NCBI RefSeq assembly: GCF_001297705.1
Contig: NZ_LIRF01000005.1
Span: forward strand, 372,001 to 436,000
Length of the DNA: 64,000 nt
Source: Chryseobacterium sp. ERMR1:04
GTDB taxonomy: Bacteria; Bacteroidota; Bacteroidia; Flavobacteriales; Weeksellaceae
Direction: 5' to 3'
The position numbers were made by a program, and so were the translations under genes. Positions 18,054 through 26,835 of the stretch are shown in pieces; within the stretch, counting starts at the first letter, position 1; each line of letters starts with the position of its first letter. The notes under the pieces are model-generated. The model searched no databases, was not told the origin of the DNA, and saw only the letters and a list, made by a program, of their open reading frames with translations.

Positions 18054-19525
18054 ATGAAAAAGAAAATAGCGATTATTGGTTCGGGGTTTTCGGGATTGTC
18101 GGCGGCGGCGTATTCTGCAAAACAAGGTCATGAAGTTCATGTCTTTGAGAAGAATAGTTCAGCGGGGGCAGAGCCAGAAAATTTATTACAGATAATGGCT
18201 ATACGTTTGATATGGGCCCAAGCTGGTATTGGATGCCTGATATTATAGAATCCTTTTTTGAAGATTTCGGTAAAAAAACGTCTGACTTTTTTCAGCTCGT
18301 ACCGCTTGATCCGCAATTTGAAATGGTGTTCTCAGATAGTAAAATGAATATTCCTCACAGCTATACCGAAATGCGGGATTTGTTTGAAAAAACAGAAAAA
18401 GGCTCCGGTAAAAAGTTGGATGAATTCATGGAAGATGCCCGATACAAATATGAAGTGGGAATGAAAGAATTCGTAAATAAACCTTGTCATTCATGGTTCG
18501 AATTTGTTTCTCCAAAAATTGCTAAAAGTGCGTTGAAACTTGATCTTTTGACCAATTTTAAAAAATTTGTAAGAAAGTATTTCAACGATCCGAAGTTGAT
18601 CACGTTGATGGAATTTCCCGTTATTTTTCTGGGAGCGGCACCCAAAGATATTCCCGCTTTGTACAGTTTGATGAATTATGGCGGTTACAAATTGGGAACT
18701 TGGTATCCGATGGGCGGTTTTTCAAAGGTAATTGACGCGATGAAAAACGTCGCGGAAGCCGAAGGCGTTAAATTTCATTTTAATTCCGGTGTAGAAAAAA
18801 TTATGGTTAAAAATAGCAAAACTACTTCTCTGATTGTTAACGGTGAGGAAATAGATTTTGATACAATTATTGCATCATCAGATTACCATCATACAGAAAG
18901 TAAACTGTTGCCTGAAGAATTCAGAAATTATAAAGAATCGTATTGGGAAAAGCTCACTTTTGCGCCTTCCTGCCTGATTTATTATTTAGGGTTTAAAGAG
19001 AAAATTCCCAATCTGAAGCATCACACGTTGTTTTTTGAAAATGACCTTGACCTTCACACCACAGAAATTTATGAAGATAAAAAATGGCCTTCGAAACCCT
19101 TATTTTATGCGTGTTGCCCTTCAAAAACAGATCCGAATGTAGCACCTGAAAATTGCGAAAATGTATTTCTGCTTATGCCTGTGGCGACGGGAATAGAAGA
19201 TTCTGAAATGGAAAGAGAAAAATATTTTCTTGAAATGATCGTAAGACTCGAAAAGCATACAGGAGTTTCTAATTTATTGCCAAAGATTGATTATAAAAAA
19301 AGTTACTGTATTAAAGATTTTAAAGAAGATTATAATGCCTATGAAGGCAATGCGTACGGGCTTGCCAACACCTTATCACAAACCGCAGTTTTGAAACCGT
19401 CACTCAGGAACAAGAAAGTGAAAAATCTTTTTTATACCGGACAGCTTACGGTTCCGGGACCCGGAGTTCCGCCGTCGATTATTTCAGGTAAAATTGCTGC
19501 TATTGAAGCCACCAAAACGAATTAA
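18054..19525 (+). pseudogene. crtI: Phytoene desaturase CrtI, frameshifted
   Basis: The N-terminal FAD-binding motif (IIGSGFSGLSAAAYSAKQGH) is in one frame to about 18168; the rest (MGPSWYWMPDIIESFFEDFG to the C-terminal FYTGQLTVPGPGVPPS) is in the frame one base back. The break is at a run of five G (18164-18168) where the conserved text would read SAGGRARKF; a sixth G restores it. The remainder is full length (~490 residues). CrtI converts phytoene to lycopene. As written the product is lost, so the strain would lack coloured carotenoids unless the run slips or the base call is wrong. Two bases before crtB. Confidence 0.88.
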
Positions 19526-19527
19526 TT

Positions 19528-20364
19528 ATGAAAAAATTATTTGATGAACTTTCTTATCGGGTAAGTAAAGAAACAACCAAACAGTACAGCACAAGCTTTT
19601 CTTTGGGGATTTTGGCGTTGTCTCCAAAAATCAGAAACCCAATTTATGCGGTGTATGGATATGTGCGTTTGGCTGATGAGATTGTAGACAGTTTTCATGG
19701 GTATGATAAAGAAAAGCTTCTTGCCAAATTCAGGGAAGAAACGGCTCAGGCTTTGGAGGACGGGATTTCGCTAAATCCTATTTTACAGTCGTTTCAGGAT
19801 ACGGTTCATCGGTTTGATATTGATCAGAAATTAATCGGTCAGTTTTTGGATAGCATGCAAATGGATCTTCAGAAAGTAGATTACAATTCAGATCTCTATA
19901 AACAATATATTTTGGGCTCTGCAGAAGTGGTGGGTTTAATGTGCTTGCAGATATTTGTAGAAGGCAATGTTTCTGAATTTGAAAGGCTTAAACCTTTTGC
20001 AATGAAATTAGGTTCGGCTTTTCAGAAGGTGAATTTTTTAAGAGATATGAAAGATGATTATCAGATCTTGGGACGAAGCTATTTCCCGGATGTAGATATT
20101 TCGTTATTCGACAATAAAATAAAAGCAGATATTGAAAAAGATATCGAAAAAGAATTTAGTGAAGCTCTGAGCGGAATTAAAAAGCTTCCCAATTCATCAA
20201 GATTTGGAGTGTATTTAGCGTACCGTTATTACATTTCACTATTTAGAAAGATTAAAAGAACTTCGGCTCATAAAATCATTAATCAAAGGATCAGAATCTC
20301 AAACAGTAAAAAGATTTCTTTAATGATGAGCAGTTATTTACAGTATAAAACTTCATTTCTATAA
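19528..20364 (+). CDS. crtB: Phytoene synthase CrtB
   Basis: 278 residues, a squalene/phytoene synthase family member of normal length. It has both Asp-rich motifs that bind the Mg-diphosphate of geranylgeranyl diphosphate: DEIVDS around residue 51 and the DMKDDYQ region around residue 174 (VNFLRDMKDDYQILGRSYFP). It condenses two GGPP molecules to phytoene, the substrate of the adjacent crtI. Spacing of 2 and 10 bases to its neighbours shows operon membership. Confidence 0.93.
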   Translation: MKKLFDELSYRVSKETTKQYSTSFSLGILALSPKIRNPIYAVYGYVRLADEIVDSFHGYDKEKLLAKFREETAQALEDGISLNPILQSFQDTVHRFDIDQKLIGQFLDSMQMDLQKVDYNSDLYKQYILGSAEVVGLMCLQIFVEGNVSEFERLKPFAMKLGSAFQKVNFLRDMKDDYQILGRSYFPDVDISLFDNKIKADIEKDIEKEFSEALSGIKKLPNSSRFGVYLAYRYYISLFRKIKRTSAHKIINQRIRISNSKKISLMMSSYLQYKTSFL

Positions 20365-20374
20365 ACAGATTATA

Positions 20375-20839
20375 ATGATACACAGACTTTATAAAGAACA
20401 GCAATTGAATTGTGATTTAGCAACCGCATGGAAGTTTTTCTCTTCGGCCAATAATCTGTCTAAGATCACTCCGGAAGACATGAAATTTGTTGTTTTGACC
20501 AAAACAGAAGACGATGAAATTTATGCAGGAATGATCATTGATTATCATGTTTCGCCTTTGTTGGGGATTAAAATGAACTGGACCACAGAGATAAAGCAGG
20601 TTGATTTCCAAAAAAGTTTTACCGATTATCAGCAAAAAGGACCGTACAAATTGTGGAATCATTTTCATGAGTTTATCGTAAATGATAAAGGGGTTTTAAT
20701 GAAAGACACTGTTGACTACGAACTTCCAATGGGATTGTTAGGTGAAATAGCTCATAAACTTTTTGTGAAAGATAAGTTGGAACATATTTTCAGCTATCGA
20801 AATACGGTTTTAGACAAAATGTTTAATAGTAAAATCTAG
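20375..20839 (+). CDS. SRPBCC (START-like) protein of the carotenoid operon
   Basis: 154 residues. The opening (HRLYKEQQLNCDLATAWKFFSSANNLSKITPEDMKF) and the YELPMGLLGEIAHKLFVKDKLEHIFSYR end are typical of SRPBCC ligand-binding proteins that regularly sit in flavobacterial crt clusters. The fold makes a hydrophobic pocket; a lipid- or carotenoid-carrying role is plausible but unproven. No catalytic motif is visible. Confidence 0.8.
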   Translation: MIHRLYKEQQLNCDLATAWKFFSSANNLSKITPEDMKFVVLTKTEDDEIYAGMIIDYHVSPLLGIKMNWTTEIKQVDFQKSFTDYQQKGPYKLWNHFHEFIVNDKGVLMKDTVDYELPMGLLGEIAHKLFVKDKLEHIFSYRNTVLDKMFNSKI

Positions 20840-20872
20840 CCACAAAAGCTTTTTACCCTTTTATGGTTAAAA
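20839..20872 (+). repeat. Short inverted repeat of the TTTTGCGGTT family
   Basis: GCCACAAAAG (20839-20848) faces CTTTTATGGTT (20858-20868). This looks like a minimal or collapsed form of the longer elements at 47520, 52450 and 54038. It lies 25 bases before the crtZ start codon and could also act as a weak hairpin between the genes. Confidence 0.45.
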
Positions 20873-20896
20873 TAAAAAATTAAATAAATAAAAATC

Positions 20897-21352
20897 ATGA
20901 ATTTTCTAATTGTCATAAGTACATTTTTTATCATGGAAGGCATGACGTGGCTGATTCATAAATACATTATGCACGGTTTTTTATGGTCACTTCATAGAGA
21001 TCATCACGATCACAGTAACGAAGGTCATGTAGAGAAAAACGATTACTTTTTTCTGATTTTTGCGCTACCAACCATCGCTTTGATGTACTACGGAACAGTT
21101 AATAATTACAACATTTATTTTTATATAGCTGTAGGAATTGCTTTGTATGGGATGGCGTATTTTTTTGTTCATGATATTTTCATTCATCAAAGAATCCGCT
21201 TTTTAAGAGATACCAAAAATCCTTATTTATTGTCGATCAGACGGGCGCACAAACAGCATCACAAGCATACAGGCAAAGAAAGAGGAGAGTGTTTTGGGTT
21301 TTTATGGGTCCCGATTAAATATTTCAAAATGTATTTTAATAAAGATGAATGA
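20897..21352 (+). CDS. crtZ: Beta-carotene hydroxylase CrtZ
   Basis: 151 residues, a membrane fatty-acid-hydroxylase-superfamily protein with four hydrophobic helices. The di-iron histidine clusters are all visible: HKYIMH, HRDHHDH, the HDIFIH segment and HKQHHKH. It adds 3-hydroxyls to beta-carotene to give zeaxanthin, the usual flavobacterial yellow pigment. Cytoplasmic-membrane enzyme; the neighbouring cyclase makes its substrate. Confidence 0.92.
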   Translation: MNFLIVISTFFIMEGMTWLIHKYIMHGFLWSLHRDHHDHSNEGHVEKNDYFFLIFALPTIALMYYGTVNNYNIYFYIAVGIALYGMAYFFVHDIFIHQRIRFLRDTKNPYLLSIRRAHKQHHKHTGKERGECFGFLWVPIKYFKMYFNKDE

Positions 21353-21379
21353 TGATGATTCACAATTTAAAATCATCAA

Positions 21380-21472
21380 GAAAAACTTCGCGACCTTAGC
21401 TGAGTGAAACGCCTTTGCGAACCTTAAAAACGGTTAGTAGTCAAAAAAACTTTGCGGACTTTGCGTTAAAAA
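21380..21472 (+). repeat. Intergenic repeat with TTTGCG motifs
   Basis: Three TTTGCG motifs (21414-21419, 21451-21456, 21460-21465) in a 93-base stretch between crtZ and the cyclase, ending in GCGTTAAAAA about 38 bases before the next start codon. Same placement, just before a start codon, as the related elements at 52450 and 54038. No ORF. Confidence 0.5.
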
Positions 21473-21509
21473 GCATAATAAACAGAAAATCAAAAAATAA
21501 GTAATAAAA

Positions 21510-22202
21510 ATGCATCACTATACCTATCTGTTAATCAATTTTTTTACGATAATCATCTGTTTTATTTTTTCGTTTCATCATAAGATAAAATTCAACAGAC
21601 ATTTCGGAGCTTTTTTCTTTGCTTCCTTTTTGGTGGCTTTGGTATTTATCGTTTGGGATGCTTGGTTTACGAAAATAGGCGTGTGGTGGTTTAATGATCA
21701 TTATCTTTTGGAAATCAGGATTTTAAATTTGCCCATTGAGGAGATATTATTTTTTATTTGTATTCCTTTTTCATGTGTATTTACATACTTCTGTTTAGAT
21801 CAATTTTTCAATCTCAATTGGAAACCGCTTCCCGAAAAAATATTTGTGATCATCAGTATTATTTTAGCGGTAATAATTGCGGTCTATTATCATGATAAAA
21901 TTTACACTTTCATCACATTCCTTTCAACGGCTGTAAGCATGTTTGTCTTGTATTTTATCTTGAAAGCAAGATGGATCGGCAAAGCTTCTTTTATATATCT
22001 TGTGTTAATGCCAGGGTTTTTAGGCGTAAATGGAATATTGACAGGAACCGGTTTGGAATCTCCAATTGTGCATTATAACCCTCAAAACTTTATGGGAATA
22101 AGAATGTTAACCATTCCGTTAGAAGACACGGTGTATGGTTATGAAATGATATTGTGGAATCTCTTTTTATTTCAAAAATTTAAGAAAAATGAACAAAATT
22201 AG
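21510..22202 (+). CDS. Lycopene beta-cyclase, fused heterodimer type (CrtYcd)
   Basis: 230 residues with about seven membrane helices formed by two homologous halves. Each half has the family motif PxE(E/D): LPIEEILFF near residue 75 and IPLEDTVYG near residue 207. This type corresponds to actinobacterial crtYc and crtYd fused, as in Bacteroidota and fungi. It closes both ends of lycopene to beta-ionone rings. Its end overlaps the photolyase start by 14 bases, suggesting translational coupling. Confidence 0.9.
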   Translation: MHHYTYLLINFFTIIICFIFSFHHKIKFNRHFGAFFFASFLVALVFIVWDAWFTKIGVWWFNDHYLLEIRILNLPIEEILFFICIPFSCVFTYFCLDQFFNLNWKPLPEKIFVIISIILAVIIAVYYHDKIYTFITFLSTAVSMFVLYFILKARWIGKASFIYLVLMPGFLGVNGILTGTGLESPIVHYNPQNFMGIRMLTIPLEDTVYGYEMILWNLFLFQKFKKNEQN

Positions 22203-23484
22203 TATATTCTGGTTCAGACGGGATCTGAGATTAGAAGACAACTGTGGCTTACATGAAGCTTTACAATCAGGTACAAAAGTACTTCCTGTTTTTATTTTTG
22301 ATCGTGAAATTTTAGATCAGCTCAATGATAAAAAAGACAAAAGGGTAGATTATATTCATCAGGCTTTAGAGGGAATCAATCAAGAGCTCAAAGAATATGG
22401 AACTGGCCTGAAAACATTTTACGGAAATCCTTTTGAGATATTCGAAAAATTAACGGAAGAATTTGATATTGATACCGTTTTCTGTAACCGTGACTACGAA
22501 CCTCAAGCCATTAAACGAGATCAAAGAATAACTGAATTTCTGTCAACAAAAAAAGTGAAATTTTCAGCTCACAAAGATCAGGTTGTTTTTGAAGAAAATG
22601 ATGTTTTGAAAGGGGATAAAACGCCCTATACCATTTTTACACCGTACTCAAGAAAATGGAAAGAAAATGTTAAAAAAATTGAAATTCAGAGTTTTGATAT
22701 CGTGGGTGAAAACTTTTTTCCTGTAAAAGAGCATAAGAATATTCTAAGTCTTAAAGAGATAGGATTTGAAAAAACGAATATTGAATTTTCAAAACCTTCT
22801 TTGGATTCAAATATTATAGATACCTATGATCAAAACCGTGATTTTCCGGCCATGAATCATACCACTCATTTGGGGATTGCCTTGAGATTCGGAACAATTT
22901 CAGTACGAAAATGTGTAAGTTTTGCTCAAAAGCATAATGAAATCTGGCTGAATGAATTGATTTGGAGAGAATTTTTCATGCAGATCTTATTTCATTTCCC
23001 GTATGTTGTTACGCAGTGTTTTAAAAAGAAATACGAAAATATTCAATGGAGAAATAATGAGGACGAGTTCAAAGCCTGGTGTGAAGGGAATACTGGATAT
23101 CCAATTGTAGATGCAGGCATGAGACAGCTGAATGAGACAGGTTTTATGCACAATCGGGTGAGAATGGTGGTAGCGAGTTTTCTTACCAAACATTTATTGA
23201 TCGATTGGAGGTGGGGCGAAGCGTATTTTGCTCAGAAACTATTAGATTATGACCTTTCGGCCAATAACGGAAACTGGCAATGGGCGGCAGGTTGTGGCTG
23301 TGATGCAGCGCCGTATTTTAGAATTTTTAATCCTGAAGAACAGACTAAAAAGTTTGATAAAAACCTTCAGTATATTAAAAAATGGCTTCCACAAGATGCT
23401 TTATTGAACAGACCGATTGTTGACCATAAGCAGGCAAGAGAAAGAGCGTTGAAAACTTATAAAGAAGGATTGGTTGTAGAGTAA
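22189..23484 (+). CDS. phrB: Class I deoxyribodipyrimidine photolyase/cryptochrome
   Basis: 431 residues. The N-terminal antenna domain starts ISIFWFRRDLRLEDNCGLHEAL; the C-terminal FAD domain has NELIWREFFMQILFHFP (substrate Glu/Trp region), GYPIVDAGMRQLNETGFMHNR, and NNGNWQWAAGCGCDAAPYFRIFNP. It repairs UV-made cyclobutane dimers using light. Being the last gene of the carotenoid operon, it puts pigment and DNA repair under one promoter. Class I CPD photolyase is the best reading; a cryptochrome role cannot be excluded. Confidence 0.9.
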   Translation: MNKISIFWFRRDLRLEDNCGLHEALQSGTKVLPVFIFDREILDQLNDKKDKRVDYIHQALEGINQELKEYGTGLKTFYGNPFEIFEKLTEEFDIDTVFCNRDYEPQAIKRDQRITEFLSTKKVKFSAHKDQVVFEENDVLKGDKTPYTIFTPYSRKWKENVKKIEIQSFDIVGENFFPVKEHKNILSLKEIGFEKTNIEFSKPSLDSNIIDTYDQNRDFPAMNHTTHLGIALRFGTISVRKCVSFAQKHNEIWLNELIWREFFMQILFHFPYVVTQCFKKKYENIQWRNNEDEFKAWCEGNTGYPIVDAGMRQLNETGFMHNRVRMVVASFLTKHLLIDWRWGEAYFAQKLLDYDLSANNGNWQWAAGCGCDAAPYFRIFNPEEQTKKFDKNLQYIKKWLPQDALLNRPIVDHKQARERALKTYKEGLVVE

Positions 23485-23529
23485 TTTTGTAAAAGATTTC
23501 AATGGATCAATAATAATACATAAAATAGG

Positions 23530-23559
23530 AGGACTTCATTATGAGGTCCTTTATTTTTT
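23530..23559 (+). terminator. Terminator of the carotenoid-photolyase operon
   Basis: AGGACTTCAT (23530-23539) pairs with ATGAGGTCCT (23541-23550) with one G-T pair, followed by a T-rich tract. Confidence 0.75.
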
Positions 23560-23704
23560 TATCGATAATGATAACTCTACTTTTTAAAATTAATTAAGCT
23601 TAGTTTTATGCTTTGTGATAGAGCGTATATTTTCAAAAATCCGTTTCAGTGACTTTTTTGTCCGTTTCCGCTTGATTTTTCGATGTAGCAGAAATTCAGC
23701 ACGA

Positions 23705-23712
23705 TACATTTG
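23705..23712 (+). promoter_or_regulatory. -7 promoter box TACATTTG
   Basis: Exact TAnnTTTG match ending 26 bases before the start codon at 23739. The preceding ~90 bases (23616-23700) weakly resemble the repeat at 44138 (shared TTTTTTGTCCGTTT-like stretch). Confidence 0.6.
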
Positions 23713-23738
23713 TAGAGTTATTTATAAATGTTATCATT

Positions 23739-24341
23739 ATGAAAAAGTTATTTTTAGTTGGTTTTGCATTGGTTGCATCACAAATGTCATTCGGACAAAG
23801 TACATTCGGAAACTTGATGCAGCGTCTTAGTTTCGGGGTGAAAGCGGGAGGGAATTATAGTAATTTTACAGATGCTGGTTTTGAGACGGAAGGATTGGCA
23901 GGTTTTCATGCAGGGCTTATTGTTAATTTTAAATTAGCAGATAAATGGTCTATACAGGAAGAATTTTTGTATTCCACGCAAGGAGCAAAGACGAAGAACA
24001 GTCTTTTGGGAGTTGAGAAAGATGTAAAACTTTCTTATTTATCTGTTCCGATTCTTGTAAAATATCACTCTGCTATTGGTATTTATGCAGAGGTGGGGCC
24101 GCAGGTAAATATGTTGATAGAAGATGCTAAGAATACAGGCTTCGATAAATTTGCAGACGAAATAGATGCCGGTGTTGCTGCAGGAGTAGGATATCAGTTT
24201 AAAGAAGGTTCTCTAAAAGGTTTGGGAATTGGCGCAAGATATTACCAAGGCTTTATGGATGTGGGCAAATTCAATTCTGCTACGGTAAAACCAGATTTCA
24301 AAAACAGTGTATTTCAAGCCGGAGTTTTCTATATTTTTTAA
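23739..24341 (+). CDS. Outer-membrane beta-barrel protein (PorT-like/porin family)
   Basis: 200 residues with a signal peptide ending SFGQ, then an eight-stranded-type barrel pattern: FGVKAGGNYSNF, GFHAGLIVNFKLADKWSIQEEFLYSTQG, LSVPILVKYH, YAEVGPQVNML and a C-terminal strand ending in aromatic Phe (VFQAGVFYIF). These small barrels are abundant in Bacteroidota; individual functions are mostly unknown. It has its own promoter and terminator, so it is monocistronic. Confidence 0.85.
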   Translation: MKKLFLVGFALVASQMSFGQSTFGNLMQRLSFGVKAGGNYSNFTDAGFETEGLAGFHAGLIVNFKLADKWSIQEEFLYSTQGAKTKNSLLGVEKDVKLSYLSVPILVKYHSAIGIYAEVGPQVNMLIEDAKNTGFDKFADEIDAGVAAGVGYQFKEGSLKGLGIGARYYQGFMDVGKFNSATVKPDFKNSVFQAGVFYIF

Positions 24342-24394
24342 TAGCCGGAACAAAAGTTATTCAAAAGAATACCCTTACATATAATTCTAATCAA

Positions 24395-24424
24395 GAGTCT
24401 GTAATCTATCAGACTCATTTTTGT
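24395..24424 (+). terminator. Terminator after the barrel gene
   Basis: GAGTCTG (24395-24401) pairs with CAGACTC (24410-24416), followed by ATTTTTG. Confidence 0.8.
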
Positions 24425-24561
24425 TGATTTTATTTATTTTTATCAAAGGAAAGTGGATTGTTATATATTTGATAAACAATATGAATAGACTTTGATTTAG
24501 ATTTTTAGTCATGATGCTGTTGCTTATTTTCTGTATTTTTTTAAGGTAAATAATTACAAAG

Positions 24562-25593
24562 ATGCTTAGTAATATTAATAAACTAATAACCCCAAGAAGT
24601 CTTCGGGAAATCTATAAGATGAACTATCTTCTTTCGGGAGTTACATTTGTTTTTTCTTTTCTGTTTCTTACGTTGGAGCACTTTAAGATGCCTTATATCG
24701 CATTTAAAAGTGGGATATATATTTTCTTGACAAGTTTTGCGCAAGCTTTTATTCTCAAATACTGCTCGGCTAGATATCAAAATAACAAATTTAAATTTTG
24801 GCGTTATACGTTGAGTTTTGTGATTGGAATTATCCTCTATTTTCTGCTTTGGGAAATTATGGTATTGTTATCCGGAAAGTCATGGGGACTTAATGAATTG
24901 AGTATGGTATTGATGTATTTAATGTTTTCGGTGGTTATTAATACCATTATTTTGGCGCTGCACGATTTTGTAATTGTTCGTCGAGGAAAAATTGAAGCTG
25001 ATCTTGAAAATTACCGCCTTCAAATGAAAAATACCGAAGCGGAGAATCTTATTTTGAAACAGCAGATTCAACCTCATTTTTTGTTTAATGCTTTAAGTAC
25101 GTTAAAAATTCTTTATAAAAAAGATACGGAAATGGGAGAGCATTATCTTTTGCAGCTTTCGGATTTTTTAAGGGTTGCCGTTTCCCACAATAACAAGTTT
25201 ACAACTACACTGGAAGAAGAACTTTCAATTTGTCTCAACTACCTCGAAATGCAGAAAATAAGATTTACAACTTCTCTGGATTGGGAGATTATTATTGAAG
25301 ATCAGGAATCTTTGCAGGAAAAAATACCTTCTTTTTCACTGCAGCCACTGCTTGAGAATGCTATTAAGCATAATGTATTAACCGCTCAGTTACCTTTGCG
25401 TATAAAGATTCATCAGTCTGGAAATAGTATAGAAGTTTCTAATAATATCAATCCAAAGTTTTATAGAGAACTTTCTTTAAAAAGCGGATTGAGTAATCTC
25501 GCCGAACGATATCGTTTGCTCACGGAGGAAGATATTACGGTAAAGAATGATGGAAAAGAGTTTTCTGTAGGTTTTAAATTTCTTGATCAATGA
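24562..25593 (+). CDS. LytS/YehU-type sensor histidine kinase
   Basis: 343 residues. Four N-terminal membrane helices (~15-140) form the sensing part with little periplasmic sequence; a short coiled coil follows. The His_kinase core has the phospho-acceptor His172 in QIQPHFLFNALSTL and an ATPase domain with SLQPLLENAIKHN (N box) and SGLSNLAERY. The end overlaps the response regulator by 4 bases. In Bacteroidota these pairs often control nearby or unlinked envelope and transport genes; the signal is unknown. Confidence 0.9.
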   Translation: MLSNINKLITPRSLREIYKMNYLLSGVTFVFSFLFLTLEHFKMPYIAFKSGIYIFLTSFAQAFILKYCSARYQNNKFKFWRYTLSFVIGIILYFLLWEIMVLLSGKSWGLNELSMVLMYLMFSVVINTIILALHDFVIVRRGKIEADLENYRLQMKNTEAENLILKQQIQPHFLFNALSTLKILYKKDTEMGEHYLLQLSDFLRVAVSHNNKFTTTLEEELSICLNYLEMQKIRFTTSLDWEIIIEDQESLQEKIPSFSLQPLLENAIKHNVLTAQLPLRIKIHQSGNSIEVSNNINPKFYRELSLKSGLSNLAERYRLLTEEDITVKNDGKEFSVGFKFLDQ

Positions 25594-26354
25594 AAATTAT
25601 AATTATTGAAGATGAAGCTCTTGTTGCTGAAGATCTGTATTCAACGTTAATACAGATAAAACCGGATATTGAGTTACAAGCTATTTTAAGCTCAGTTAGT
25701 GAATCAATAGAATACTTTTCCAGCCACCCACAGCCGGATCTTATTTTTAGCGATATTCAATTGGGAGACGGATTGAGTTTTGAGATTTTTAACCATATAA
25801 AAATCAATGTTCCTATTATTTTTTGTACAGCTTTTGACGATTATGCCATTGAAGCTTTTCAAACAAATGGGATTGATTATGTTTTGAAACCGTATGATAA
25901 GAATGTGTTAGACAAAGCAATACAAAAATACAGTCTTCTGAAAACAGCATTGGCAAAGGATATTATACAGCAATATGATGTTGCCATGCAGGCGCTCAAT
26001 ACGTATAAGTTACAAGAAACGGGAACATTCATGATCAAGCATAGAGACCGGTATCTGCCTGTAGGGCTGGATAAAATTGCCATGTTTTATTTAGAAGATG
26101 AGGTGTGTCGTCTCTATCTATTTTCCGGAAAGATATATTTTATACCAGACACCTTGGAAGAAGTGGAAAGTAAAACGGGGCTCAATTTCTTTAGAGTTAA
26201 CAGGCAGTTTCTTATTAACAAAGAGGCTGTTAAAGAAGCTTTAGAATATTTCCCCAGAAAACTGAAGATCCTTCTTACGTTGCCTTTTGATAAAGAAATT
26301 ATAGTAAGCAAAGAGAAAAAAACAAAATTATTGAAGTGGCTTAATGATGCATAA
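25590..26354 (+). CDS. LytTR-family response regulator
   Basis: 254 residues. The N-terminal receiver has the acidic pair in IIEDEALVAED, phospho-acceptor Asp55 in LIFSDIQLGDG and the conserved Lys in YVLKPYD. The C-terminal LytTR DNA-binding domain (~150-254) has HRDRYLPVGLDKIAMFYLEDE and FFRVNRQFLIN. Partner of the kinase just upstream. Possible targets are the divergent or neighbouring envelope genes; no repeat matching a LytTR site was identified. Confidence 0.9.
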   Translation: MKIIIIEDEALVAEDLYSTLIQIKPDIELQAILSSVSESIEYFSSHPQPDLIFSDIQLGDGLSFEIFNHIKINVPIIFCTAFDDYAIEAFQTNGIDYVLKPYDKNVLDKAIQKYSLLKTALAKDIIQQYDVAMQALNTYKLQETGTFMIKHRDRYLPVGLDKIAMFYLEDEVCRLYLFSGKIYFIPDTLEEVESKTGLNFFRVNRQFLINKEAVKEALEYFPRKLKILLTLPFDKEIIVSKEKKTKLLKWLNDA

Positions 26355-26506
26355 TCACGGAGTTTATTATCCCTGAATTTCTATGAATAAAGATTCCCAA
26401 ATTTTTTTAAAACAGCAAATGGAGCTGTTATCGAATGTACTTTAAAAAACGTCTGTATTTTGAGTAATCGTATGAGAATACATTAAGTTTATCTATTTTT
26501 TTTGAA

Positions 26507-26690
26507 AAATTATCTATTAAAATAGTATTTTTATCATCATAAAATTAAAATATCTAATGATAATACCGAGTATATTTCTGTAATTTCTAGGTTTTTGTTT
26601 GATTTTTATTTTATATAAACACATTATTATGATAAAAAATAAATGGATTCATTTTATCCCAGTGATATTCTTATCGTGTGGAGAAAAAAA
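26507..26690 (+). repeat. Diverged copy of the RND operon leader and adaptor 5' end
   Basis: This stretch aligns with 8423-8620: shared CTATTAAAATA, CATCATAAAATTAAAA and TTATTTTATATAAACACATT in the leader, then near-identical ATGATAAAAAATAAAT at the start codon. The hairpin found at 8476-8506 is not conserved here. Confidence 0.75.
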
Positions 26691-26790
26691 AGAAGTACAA
26701 GACGATGCTATTGAAGGGTGTTCTATACTAACCTTTATGGTGAATGATTCTTTTTTAAGAAGATTCAATTCTATAAGCATTCACGCTTGA
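26629..26790 (+). pseudogene. Remnant of an RND adaptor gene (signal peptide only)
   Basis: ATG 26629 opens a 53-residue frame. The first ~22 residues (MIKNKWIHFIPVIFLSCGEK) match the signal peptide and lipobox of the adaptor at 8541 (MIKNKFVLFISVILLSCGDK) almost residue for residue. Homology is lost after about residue 26; no lipoyl or barrel domain follows, and the antiporter gene begins 45 bases downstream. Likely what is left after deletion of a duplicated RND operon. A functional small lipoprotein is possible but less likely. Confidence 0.7.
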
Positions 26791-26835
26791 TACGTCCTAG
26801 TCTAAATTATTAAATTCAAATATTATTTCGAAAGT

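Noticed and set aside
23615..23830. 71-residue ORF before the barrel gene
   Set aside because: It runs through the predicted promoter and overlaps the barrel gene out of frame; no coding features.
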